Part shown: piece by piece, positions 53,327-61,511 of the stretch
Layout: every line of letters starts with the position of its first letter
How positions within the stretch are numbered: the first letter of the stretch is position 1
NCBI RefSeq assembly: GCF_003966225.1
Contig: NZ_RXNU01000013.1
Span: 62,001-126,000 of the forward strand
DNA: 64,000 nt
DNA from: Shewanella canadensis
Lineage (GTDB): Bacteria; Pseudomonadota; Gammaproteobacteria; Enterobacterales; Shewanellaceae
Direction: 5' to 3'
Position numbers and translations under genes: made by a program
Notes under the pieces: generated by a model
What the model was told of the DNA's origin: nothing
Database searches by the model: none
Seen by the model: only the letters and a program-made list of their open reading frames with translations

Positions 53327-53552
53327 TTTACTCGCGTATCAGACAATAGTCCGGATAACGAGCGCAAGCATGGTGCGCTTCTTTTAAACAAATGACAAGT
53401 GGCAACCAGCCAAGTGTGAACTATGACCTGTGTGTGGCTAATATCTTTAGATTCAGGGAAATTTCTTTGCTTTACCTCTGAGGTTATCGACTTTAGACTC
53501 GACTCAATGATCTATTTTTAATCCAAGTCATCATCTAGCAAGGATGTGTAAG

Positions 53553-55730
53553 ATGTCTATGATTTCTAAGTTCGTTTCGAGTTTAGTTCTATTAACCCTA
53601 TCCATTGGATGTACGTCTATGAAGCTTGTTGACCCGGTTCAGCCCCCGAGCGCTGAAAAAATTCCTAATGAGATGACGTTGCATGGCATCAAGCGCATCG
53701 ATGATTACTATTGGTTAAGAGATGATACCCGTAAAAACCCAAAAGTATTGGCGCATTTAGAGGCTGAAAACCGATATACAAAAGCACAGTTTTCTCCATT
53801 TGAAGGTTTTCAACAGACACTGTTCGATGAGCTTATCGGCCGTTTAGATAAAGATGAGTCGAGTGTGCCCTACCTATGGCATTCACATTGGTATTCACGC
53901 CGGTATAAGCAAGGTTTTGAGTATCCCCTGGTGATAAGACAGGGTGAACCCGATGGCGATAAAACTCTGTTACTCGATGTGAATTTACGCGCAGAAGGTC
54001 ATGAATTCTATGGTCTGGGCGGTGTGTCCGTGAGTCCCGATGAATCGATAATAGCCTTCGGAGAAGATACCTTAAGTCGCCGTATCTATAGGGTCTATTT
54101 TAAAGACATTGCCAGCGGGAAGCTGTTAGAGGATGAACTTACGGGAACCGATGGGCGGGTTGTTTGGGCTAATGATAATAAGCACCTGTTTTATATCGCC
54201 AAAGATCCTAAGACCTTGTTGGGGTTTCAGGTATTTCGTCATCAATTGGGGACGTTACAATCACAAGACGTTCTGGTATTCGAAGAGCAGGATGATAGCT
54301 TTTACATCTCTTTGGGTAAGTCTCTGGATGAGTCCAGAATTACGCTTTTCAATGAGAGTACGACGACGAGTGAGGTGTCAGTACTCGATGCCGATAGGCC
54401 ATTAGGTGAGTTTAAACCGCTGTTGGCACGAGAGGAGGGGCACGAATACTCAGTCGCTAAGCTTGGTCGTACTTACTACATTCTCACCAACTGGGAGGCG
54501 GTTAACTTTCGCTTGATGAAGGTCGACGAATCAAAGTTTAGTGATAAGGCTATGTGGCAGGAGGTCATTGGCGCTAGTTCGGATAGCCGTATTGAAGATT
54601 ATCTGCTATTGGAGAAATTCTTAATCGTGCAAACCCGTGAGAAAGGGATAAGCCGGCTTCGGGTCTTCCCTCTTACTCGTGTTAATGGTCGTGATGTTAG
54701 CCAAGATGAGAAAGTGGAAGGTGAGCCTTTTGAGCTCCCGTTTAATGACCCTGCCTATGTCGTGGGCCTGGATGTCAATGCCCGGCAAGCGAGCGATAAG
54801 TTACGGATCTACTACTCGAGCCCGACGACTCCGGAGTCGATTTATGAGTATGATTTAACTCGTCTGCCAACACGAGTGTTGCTCAAGCAAGAAAAGGTAC
54901 TCGGAGGATTCGAGAGCGAAGCCTATAAGGCAGAGCGCATATTCATTACGGCCAGAGATGGTGTTCAGGTACCTGTCACCTTAGTTTATCGAAAAGATAC
55001 ATTTAACAAAGATGGCAGGAATCCACTCTATCAATATGGTTATGGTGCCTATGGTCATACGATTGACCCCGATTTTGACAGCTCGGCGTTAAGCCTTCTG
55101 GATCGGGGCGTGGTATACGCGATCGCTCATGTCCGTGGAGGGGAAATGTTAGGCAGGCCCTGGTATGACGATGGCCGCATGCTAAATAAGCAACATAGCT
55201 TCGATGACTTTATCGACGTGACTAAGGCATTGACGTCTCAAGGGTACGGCGACAGGAAACGTGTTGTCGCGGCAGGTGGTAGTGCGGGTGGCCTGTTGAT
55301 GGGAGGTGTCATCAATCAAGCACCGGAACTTTATTTTGCCGTTGCGGCTCATGTGCCCTTTGTTGATATTGTGACGACAATGCTGGATGAATCTATACCG
55401 TTAACGACTAATGAGTATGATGAATGGGGTAATCCCAATGAGAAGATATATTTCGACTACATGCTTAGCTACTCCCCCTACGACCAGATAAAGCAACAAG
55501 CCTACCCTCACATGCTCGTTACTACCGGTCTTCATGACTCGCAAGTGCAGTATTTTGAACCCGCTAAATGGGTCGCTAAACTTCGGGAATACAAGACTGA
55601 CGACAATCAATTACTCTTTCATATTGATATGGAGGCGGGTCATGGTGGTAAGAGTGGCCGTTATCGGAGATATCAGGATACGGCTGAAGAATACGCTTTC
55701 CTCCTGAGTCTACTAGGACTTAATGACTAG
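53553..55730 (+). CDS. ptrB: S9A-family prolyl oligopeptidase, lipoprotein (PtrB-like)
   Basis: A 725-residue serine peptidase of the prolyl oligopeptidase / oligopeptidase B family that cleaves short peptides. A lipobox signal (TLSIGC) near residue 20 indicates a membrane-anchored form outside the cytoplasm. The beta-propeller precedes the catalytic domain, with nucleophile motif AGGSAGGLLMGG near 570, aspartate in GLHDSQVQY and histidine in AGHGGKSGR. ATG 53553 follows AAGGATG; an upstream ATG at 53544 is also possible. Confidence 0.92.
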   Translation: MSMISKFVSSLVLLTLSIGCTSMKLVDPVQPPSAEKIPNEMTLHGIKRIDDYYWLRDDTRKNPKVLAHLEAENRYTKAQFSPFEGFQQTLFDELIGRLDKDESSVPYLWHSHWYSRRYKQGFEYPLVIRQGEPDGDKTLLLDVNLRAEGHEFYGLGGVSVSPDESIIAFGEDTLSRRIYRVYFKDIASGKLLEDELTGTDGRVVWANDNKHLFYIAKDPKTLLGFQVFRHQLGTLQSQDVLVFEEQDDSFYISLGKSLDESRITLFNESTTTSEVSVLDADRPLGEFKPLLAREEGHEYSVAKLGRTYYILTNWEAVNFRLMKVDESKFSDKAMWQEVIGASSDSRIEDYLLLEKFLIVQTREKGISRLRVFPLTRVNGRDVSQDEKVEGEPFELPFNDPAYVVGLDVNARQASDKLRIYYSSPTTPESIYEYDLTRLPTRVLLKQEKVLGGFESEAYKAERIFITARDGVQVPVTLVYRKDTFNKDGRNPLYQYGYGAYGHTIDPDFDSSALSLLDRGVVYAIAHVRGGEMLGRPWYDDGRMLNKQHSFDDFIDVTKALTSQGYGDRKRVVAAGGSAGGLLMGGVINQAPELYFAVAAHVPFVDIVTTMLDESIPLTTNEYDEWGNPNEKIYFDYMLSYSPYDQIKQQAYPHMLVTTGLHDSQVQYFEPAKWVAKLREYKTDDNQLLFHIDMEAGHGGKSGRYRRYQDTAEEYAFLLSLLGLND

Positions 55731-55808
55731 AAGGCTGGAAATGGGCATGATAAACATGCCTTGTTCCCGGTATCCGGGCTATTGAGTCTTGAATGAGGTT
55801 ACAACTAA

Positions 55809-56063
55809 ATGAGTGAGCCTATGTGGTTCTTGTATATGATCCAATGTGCCAATGGTCATCTCTATACCGGAGTGACGCTGGATATTGAGCGGCGGTTTAA
55901 GGAGCATCAAACCGGTGGACCTAAAGCCGCTAAATTCCTGCGTGGAAAGGGGCCTTTGCTCTTAGTCTATAACGAGGAGGTCGGCACTCAGTCTGACGCA
56001 TTAAAGCGAGAGATTGCGATTAAGCGTTGGCCCAGAGCGAAAAAGCTTGCCTTGATAGGTTAG
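55809..56063 (+). CDS. GIY-YIG nuclease-fold protein (YhbQ/UPF0213-like)
   Basis: An 84-residue single-domain GIY-YIG protein: WFLYMIQCANGHLYTGVT carries the two motif tyrosines, followed by the arginine in DIERRFKEHQ and the glutamate region KREIAIKRW (position guides). Small family members of this type (YhbQ, UPF0213) have nuclease activity or DNA-repair links in some bacteria, but the role is not settled. Confidence 0.9.
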   Translation: MSEPMWFLYMIQCANGHLYTGVTLDIERRFKEHQTGGPKAAKFLRGKGPLLLVYNEEVGTQSDALKREIAIKRWPRAKKLALIG

Positions 56064-56310
56064 GATTATGAAAATCAAGGTGGGTGCAATGTCCCTGAGC
56101 GCTCTCTTTATCGGGGGGGAGATTAGACCTTATTCGTTTAAGCCTTAGCTGTAACGGCTTGTACTCTTCTCATTTGGTTAGAGTGAATAAACAATCTTCG
56201 CTATATTGTGGGGATTGATTGTTTTTTCTTCAGTTTATCCTTGCTTGATCACACTTGAAAAACTCTGTCTAGCGTCTTCACACTTCTTTCACTTCCTTCG
56301 ATGTACTCTT

Positions 56311-56346
56311 TCTTAACTGTAAGTCTTAACTGTAAGTCTTAACTGT
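56311..56346. repeat. 13-bp tandem repeat, 2.8 copies
   Basis: The unit TCTTAACTGTAAG occurs twice in full and once in part, just ahead of the small membrane protein gene at 56371. It might be a set of binding sites or a replication-slippage product. Confidence 0.8.
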
Positions 56347-56370
56347 TATTTGAGCTCAAATTGGAGGAAT

Positions 56371-56550
56371 ATGAAGACTGCTCTGATAGAACAAACAAGG
56401 GAACCTATCTCTCATCGAACCGAGCTTCAGGGTGCGGGCTTTCAATGGTTACTGTATGGATTGCTGATCCTTCATTTTGCCACCTTATTATTTGACCGAT
56501 ACGATGAGTTATCTACTAAGGTCAAGACTAAGGTAAAAAACAAGGCTTAA
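56371..56550 (+). CDS. Small single-span membrane protein
   Basis: A 59-residue protein with a polar N-terminus, one predicted membrane helix (FQWLLYGLLILHFATLLF, about 28-45) and a lysine-rich tail. It has an excellent TTGGAGGAAT site before ATG 56371, which is the best evidence that it is translated. No family is recognised. Confidence 0.6.
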   Translation: MKTALIEQTREPISHRTELQGAGFQWLLYGLLILHFATLLFDRYDELSTKVKTKVKNKA

Positions 56551-56707
56551 CCCCGCCGGAGACTTGAAGTTTAAAGGCTAACCACAAGGTCTCATTAGTA
56601 CAGCAAGTTGTTTAAGGGGTGGGCAGGGGCTAATCCGGATAGCTAAATAAACACTATCCTACCTAGCCGCCTGCGCCGGGAAGTCTTTTGATTGCCAAGA
56701 CAGGGTT

Positions 56708-57021
56708 ATACCAATCAGTATAAGAAAGTGTTCTACTCAGAGTTATTTTTGGCAAACTAATTCAAGGCGAATAGATGATGCAATGGTGATCCCTTGTGAA
56801 GCTATTCAACGAGGAAGTAGGCAGTCAAAAACACTCCTGAAAGGCGAGTTTTAGCGCTTCTTATGCTGCGTTAACGAGCTTAAACGTAGAACAACTATGC
56901 TCTTCACTCGCTGCGAGCAACATGGATGTTGCAAATGTCATTTATGCAGGAGCAATTGATGACCTTGCCTCAGAAGCGCTAAACTCTCGCTGAGCGATCA
57001 CATCTTTATACTGATTGGTAT
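56708..57021. mobile_element. MITE-like 314-bp repeat, copy B
   Basis: Same 314-base element as 17864-18177 but in the opposite orientation, bounded by ATACCAATCAGTAT and ATACTGATTGGTAT, which are perfect inverted ends. The interior matches copy A over most of its length, with scattered substitutions, and contains no transposase. Its last base is also the last base of the stop codon of the gene at 57021-57776. Confidence 0.87.
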
Positions 57022-57776
57022 TAATGCATACTTACAGGACCATCTATCTGATCGAAGCTCACGTCACCCGAGCCGGAATCGATAATGTTTAATCCCTGAG
57101 TATTGACTACATCTATACTGCCGGAGCCATCATCAATGGTTACCGTGCCCTGTACGTTCTTTACAGAAAGGCTACCGGAACCATCGTTTATAGTGATATC
57201 GCCGTCGACATCTTTTATCTCAATGGAGCCTGAGCCATCTTCGAGCTGGATCTCACCATCGACATTTTTGAGGGTAATACCACCGGAACCATCTTGAATC
57301 TCTAAGTTTTTCCCACCTTGTATAGCGATACTCCCGGAGCCATCCTGAAGCTTAATGTCGGCGTCAACGCCTGAAATATCTATACTGCCTGAGCCGTCAT
57401 CGATGTCCATCTTCATCTGTGAGGGGACTTTCAGCACAAGATCTATATAGGGAGAGTTTCCGAAGTTCACATTTGAATCGAAATCGGCAATCAGGTGTGC
57501 CTTCGCTCCTTGACGCTCGAGGGAAAGTTCAGCCTCTACGCCATCTCGGGTGTAGATATCGGCCTCTAGCGTGATATGGGTTAAGCCTTTGACTCCCTCT
57601 ATTTCGAGCGACCCCGCTCCTGTTTCGGCAACCAGCGCATTGATCCCACTGGCGTCGAGTTGGATGGATTGATGTTGATGTTCAAGGGGGCTCATATCGG
57701 CGCCATTAACATTAATGATGCATCCTGAAAGAGATAAACTTAATACGCTAGCTAAGATAGTAGGGCGAATGAGCAT
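57021..57776 (-). CDS. DGSG-repeat lipoprotein (DUF4097-like beta-solenoid)
   Basis: A 251-residue lipoprotein with a lipobox (LSLSGC, Cys18). The first 115 residues are non-repetitive; the rest contains seven or eight repeats of about 18-20 residues, each with (D)DGSGSI or a close variant followed by a short strand and VDG-like turn. This is the pattern of a DUF4097/adhesin-head beta-solenoid. The role is unknown; a cell-surface or calcium-binding function is only a guess from the Asp-Gly turns. The stop codon TAA ends at the first base of the MITE-like element, so the original C-terminus may have been different. Confidence 0.85.
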   Translation of the reverse strand: MLIRPTILASVLSLSLSGCIINVNGADMSPLEHQHQSIQLDASGINALVAETGAGSLEIEGVKGLTHITLEADIYTRDGVEAELSLERQGAKAHLIADFDSNVNFGNSPYIDLVLKVPSQMKMDIDDGSGSIDISGVDADIKLQDGSGSIAIQGGKNLEIQDGSGGITLKNVDGEIQLEDGSGSIEIKDVDGDITINDGSGSLSVKNVQGTVTIDDGSGSIDVVNTQGLNIIDSGSGDVSFDQIDGPVSMH

Positions 57777-58017
57777 CTTATTATTCCTTTTAAAATCAAA
57801 ATATTCTTGTTTGGTACTTTTCTTCTGTACAGGTGACTAAGCATTGTTTGTGCCAATAATGTATCTGTATGTTTTGCCTGTGTTTTGTGAATGTTATTTA
57901 AAATGTTGATTTTAAGTGTTAGCTTTTATGCTCAAAAGATAAGGTAGTTGACCTATTGAGTTGGTGAATTTTCTCAACTCGTTGTCCCTAACAGAACAAG
58001 AGATAGAAGAATCAGAG

Positions 58018-58812
58018 ATGGATTACTTAACCGTAAATAAAGCCGCTTGGGATAAGCGTACAAAAATTCATGTAGGTTCGAAGTTTTATGATATTGAAGG
58101 CTTTCTGAAAGGTAAGAGCTCACTACAGGAGATAGAGCTGTGTGGGTTGAATGTAAAAGGTAAGAGTCTGCTTCACCTTCAATGCCATTTTGGCTTAGAT
58201 ACCTTATCCTGGGCACGAGAGGGCGCCGATGTTACCGGAATCGATCTCTCATCCGCCGCGATAGAGCAAGCACAGGATCTAGCGAAACAGATTGAGGCCG
58301 AGGCTAAGTTTATCTGTACCGATCTGTACAACACGCCAGAGAGAGTATCCCGTCAATTTGATATCGTGTTTACCTCTTACGGTGCCATCGCCTGGCTGCC
58401 AGATCTGGATCGGTGGGCAAAGGTTGTGAGTGACTGTTTAAAGGCGGGTGGACAGTTCTATATGGTAGAGTTTCATCCTTTAGAGGCATTGCTTGACGGC
58501 TACAGTTATTTTGCTCAGCAAGAGCCGGATGTAGATGAAGAGGGGACCTACACAGAGAACTGTGATGGTGAGATAAATACTGTGATGAGCTGGCCACATC
58601 CCATCTCAGAGGTGTTAAATGCCTTGATGAAAGCCGGGCTGGAGCTAAAGGCTTATAACGAATTTGATTTCAGCCCCTATGATGCATTTGCCGGCCTGCA
58701 GGAGGAGAGTATCACCAATTCCGCTGGAGAGCTGAGCACAAGGTATTTTCTTGAACATAAGCAACAGCGTGCGCCACTGACCTATTCGGTGAGTGCGATT
58801 AAATCAGGTTGA
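58018..58812 (+). CDS. SAM-dependent methyltransferase (class I)
   Basis: A 264-residue methyltransferase. Motif I is HLQCHFGLDTLSWAREGADVTGIDLS near residues 57-82, with the acidic GIDLS end binding SAM, and FTSYGAIAWLPDLD near 118 is the post-II segment (position guides). The pattern is common to a group of class I methyltransferases of unknown substrate. ATG 58018 begins the conserved part; a frame extension to 57961 starts at TTG and is less likely. Confidence 0.86.
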   Translation: MDYLTVNKAAWDKRTKIHVGSKFYDIEGFLKGKSSLQEIELCGLNVKGKSLLHLQCHFGLDTLSWAREGADVTGIDLSSAAIEQAQDLAKQIEAEAKFICTDLYNTPERVSRQFDIVFTSYGAIAWLPDLDRWAKVVSDCLKAGGQFYMVEFHPLEALLDGYSYFAQQEPDVDEEGTYTENCDGEINTVMSWPHPISEVLNALMKAGLELKAYNEFDFSPYDAFAGLQEESITNSAGELSTRYFLEHKQQRAPLTYSVSAIKSG

Positions 58813-58838
58813 TTCTGTCTGTAGGCTACGGAAATAAA

Positions 58839-58863
58839 AAGGTCGCATGGAGAATGCGACCTT
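58839..58863. terminator. Terminator after the methyltransferase gene
   Basis: Stem AAGGTCGCAT / ATGCGACCTT with a five-base loop, 26 bases after the methyltransferase stop codon. It lies between two convergent genes, but the T run is poor on both sides, so its efficiency is doubtful. Confidence 0.55.
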
Positions 58864-58900
58864 AGTGGAGATGAGTTGAGATTTACATCTTTATATCGGC

Positions 58901-59037
58901 TTATCGAACAACTATTCGTTTATGTTTTTCAATTAGCTCCCTGATGACTCTTTTTGAGACTCAAGGAGCTTAGATATTGATATAACCAATATCACTTTAT
59001 CGAACAACTATTCGGTTGTGGGTCAGTCCCTGATGAC
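58901..59037. repeat. Direct repeat of the tetrahaem cytochrome gene 3' end
   Basis: The segment TTATCGAACAACTATTCG, which is the reverse of the final codons and stop of the cytochrome gene at 58997, also occurs at 58901-58918. In both places it is followed after a short variable stretch by TCCCTGATGAC (58939 and 59027). Together they indicate a degraded partial copy of the last 40-50 bases of the gene, 96 bases downstream. Confidence 0.75.
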
Positions 59038-59563
59038 AATCAATACAGGTTTCTCCCCTAGCTTCAATCTTTTCATGATTCAGGCGAGCTCGTTGTGGCT
59101 GCTTGGCTAAATCAAAGTTTTCCCCCTGGTGACAGTGACGACAATTCGCGGAGTCATTCTTCTTGAATGCTTTCCAAACACTCTCAGCCATGGCTGGTCT
59201 GTGTTCTTCAAAATTTTCCTTCGTAATCGTCCCTGCAATCATGTGATAGACATCCTTCAAGGCGATGGTCTTAACGATCATCTTGTCGATGAATGGATGT
59301 GGTACATGGCAATCTGAGCAAGTGGCCGGGATATCTTCGCCATCACCAAAATGTGATGAGGCTTGATACTCCTGAACTATCGTATCCATTGTGAGGTGGC
59401 AACTAAAACAGAACTCATTTTGGTTGGATACCACCATCATTGCTTGAAACGATGTGCCGACCAATACCAGTAGGAACATCCCGATGGGGATCCCCAAAGC
59501 TAACGGTCTTTTTAACCAGCTCCACAGTCGTTGCCACCGAGTTGTTTCCCCTTTTTTATTCAC
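58997..59563 (-). CDS. Tetrahaem cytochrome c, NapC/NrfH-like quinol dehydrogenase
   Basis: A 188-residue membrane-anchored periplasmic cytochrome with one N-terminal helix (about 21-41) and four CxxCH haem motifs (CFSCH, CSDCH, CRHCH, CIDCH). This is the NapC/NrfH/TorC type that oxidises menaquinol and feeds a periplasmic reductase. The first motif is followed by a methionine two residues further on (CFSCHLTM), compared with the CxxCHxM I expect for this family. Translation begins at GTG 59563 behind GAGGAG. It lies 56 bases behind the octahaem cytochrome gene, its probable partner. Confidence 0.9.
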   Translation of the reverse strand: MNKKGETTRWQRLWSWLKRPLALGIPIGMFLLVLVGTSFQAMMVVSNQNEFCFSCHLTMDTIVQEYQASSHFGDGEDIPATCSDCHVPHPFIDKMIVKTIALKDVYHMIAGTITKENFEEHRPAMAESVWKAFKKNDSANCRHCHQGENFDLAKQPQRARLNHEKIEARGETCIDCHQGLTHNRIVVR

Positions 59564-59619
59564 TAGAGTCTCCTCAGTTTGGGGTGGAAGGGGGTGATAA
59601 TAACCCCCTTACTCGGTTG

Positions 59620-61086
59620 CTATTTGCTTTCACCCAGATAGCGTGCTTTAAACTCTTTTTGTGCGGCTTTACGGGCTTTTTTCACCTCATCGGGCTCGTT
59701 ACCTGTAAACCATGCATGCTCAGGGCGAGATAAAATCTCTGCGAGAAGCTTACGTGCTTTTTCTGCACCTTCAGTATTGCCACTGTGCTCGGCTTTCTCT
59801 ACCACTTCCAGATACTGAGGTACCATCTCGATGTAGAAACGCTCGGCTACTTCAAACATACCGTGCCATTGTACATAGTCAGGTGCTTGCATAGCGGCGC
59901 CGTGACGTGCACGTCGGCCTTCATGGTGCCAGAGGAAGAACCAGGTCCATTCGATCTCTTCATCGAATGCAGTTTCTGTTAGCATCTTCTCTTTCTTCAA
60001 CATGCCCATCAGAGATTTACCGGGACCGGCAAACTTATCGTTATACAGATTGACCAGAGAATCGAACTGTTGATAGAAGTTATCTGTCATAGATTTAGTG
60101 TGACATGACTGACAAACATCCTGCATATCGGCACGTCTGTCTTGCCAGCTCTTGACCTTGTGGCCCTGGGCTAAAGCTTTAGCATCGATCTTCTCAGAAA
60201 CAGCGGGTCTTAATGTCCAGCTGATACGGTCACCCACATCGTGAGTCACTGCTTGCTCACGTGTCGCAGACATATGGCAGGTTGCACAGGTAGGCGCTGC
60301 ATCATAGTCTTCACCCACTATCCACTTAGATGAATCGAGATTCATACGGTCGACATTGGCATAGAAGTTAATACCGTGCTTAGATTCGTCATACACCTCT
60401 TTTTGCGGATGATCCGGACCTAAGTGACACTTACCACATGCTTCGGGACGACGGGCTTGAACCATAGAGAATTCATGGCGTTGGTGACAGGCGGTACATG
60501 CACCAATCGATCCGTCCGGGTTGATTCGGCCGATACCCGTATTTGGCCAAGTGGTCGGGTCGAGATCGCCGTTAGGCAATACTTTGACCTCAGAACCATG
60601 ACACTGCCAACATCCGTTGACAGCTGCGGGCGACTTACCATTGAAAGTCATTGCACCTTCAACAACTTCAGCAAGGAAGTTATCGAGTGAACCCATGATC
60701 TTACCGGCTTTAGCGTGGTGACTCTTAGTGAATTGCTCTACTTCTTGATTGTGACATTGAGAACAATCTTTTGGTGAGACGATGACCGAAATCAGACGGC
60801 CTTCGTGTGTTATTGCATCCTTATCACCTTTATCTGCCGCGTGACATTCATAACAACCGACGTTAGCGCCGTAATGCTTTGATCTGCCCCATTGGCCATA
60901 GATAGAAGGGTTTTTTTCTTTGTGACAGGCGGCGCACTCAGCGCTTTCGTCACTTAACTGTTTGAAGGGTTTTAATATTAGCGCTTTTGCTTCAGCGTTT
61001 GCTGTTGATGTCCACGATAGGCTCATCACCGCGACGAGCGGGAGTAGTATCGATAACCAACGGCGTGTATTGCGAGCATATTCCAT
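59620..61086 (-). CDS. hao: Octahaem cytochrome c, hydroxylamine-oxidoreductase-like
   Basis: A 488-residue periplasmic protein with a signal peptide (cleavage near TANAE) and eight CxxCH motifs (CAACH, CYECH, CSQCH, CWQCH, CTACH, CGKCH, CATCH, CQSCH). The C-terminal region HHEGRRARHGAAM...PDYVQWHG is characteristic of the HAO family. All haems have CxxCH, so it is not of the CxxCK type (NrfA/ONR). In non-nitrifiers this group, with an NrfH/NapC partner, is linked to nitrite or hydroxylamine reduction rather than ammonia oxidation. Whether the haem-crosslinking tyrosine of nitrifier HAO is present cannot be settled by eye. Confidence 0.9.
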   Translation of the reverse strand: MEYARNTRRWLSILLPLVAVMSLSWTSTANAEAKALILKPFKQLSDESAECAACHKEKNPSIYGQWGRSKHYGANVGCYECHAADKGDKDAITHEGRLISVIVSPKDCSQCHNQEVEQFTKSHHAKAGKIMGSLDNFLAEVVEGAMTFNGKSPAAVNGCWQCHGSEVKVLPNGDLDPTTWPNTGIGRINPDGSIGACTACHQRHEFSMVQARRPEACGKCHLGPDHPQKEVYDESKHGINFYANVDRMNLDSSKWIVGEDYDAAPTCATCHMSATREQAVTHDVGDRISWTLRPAVSEKIDAKALAQGHKVKSWQDRRADMQDVCQSCHTKSMTDNFYQQFDSLVNLYNDKFAGPGKSLMGMLKKEKMLTETAFDEEIEWTWFFLWHHEGRRARHGAAMQAPDYVQWHGMFEVAERFYIEMVPQYLEVVEKAEHSGNTEGAEKARKLLAEILSRPEHAWFTGNEPDEVKKARKAAQKEFKARYLGESK

Positions 61087-61511
61087 TTTATATACCTCTA
61101 TTGCACGTCCAATTAACTCACTGTTTTATTTCATCAAGTTTTATTGATTATTTTTCTTATTTCATTGCTAATTAGTTGTTGGCCAATTGGTGTCTGGCTG
61201 TTAATTACAATGTAGCTATACGTTAAACCTGTATTAGTTTTACATGTTGATCTAAATCAATGGTTTAGCAAGAAAATCGGGATTGTGGTCACAAAGTGAA
61301 AGGCAATCATGAGCCCCGCCTCGCTTTTTTGGTAATTGTGACTCCGGGCTGTTTTGGTGTTGAAGTGGGCGGTTTGGTGGGTTTTGAGGTGGTTTGATTT
61401 CAATATTTGGGTTTGAGTTGTGATGTAGTGCGGCTGACCTGTGTTTGAAATGGCTACCGCGCTACAATCTATTTATCTTTATAATCAATGGCTAATGCAT
61501 CGGTTTGTTAT
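61087..61511. other. Promoter region of the octahaem/tetrahaem operon
   Basis: About 425 bases between the octahaem gene and the M14 peptidase gene that lies behind it on the same strand. It holds the FNR box at 61247-61260, AT-rich sequence and a G/T-rich stretch near 61340-61400. No coding frame is supported. Confidence 0.45.
61247..61260. promoter_or_regulatory. Perfect FNR box upstream of the octahaem cytochrome gene
   Basis: TTGATCTAAATCAA matches the FNR consensus TTGATnnnnATCAA at all ten positions. It lies 161 bases before the gene, which implies anaerobic activation by the FNR homologue EtrA. Confidence 0.75.

Noticed and set aside
53155..53391. A 78-codon minus-strand frame ahead of ribB
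   Set aside because: It runs through the FMN riboswitch, whose conserved blocks explain the sequence.
59620..61086. Octahaem tetrathionate reductase or ONR-type nitrite reductase
   Set aside because: All eight haem motifs are CxxCH and the C-terminal HHEGRRAR...WHG region fits HAO; ONR would show a CxxCK motif.
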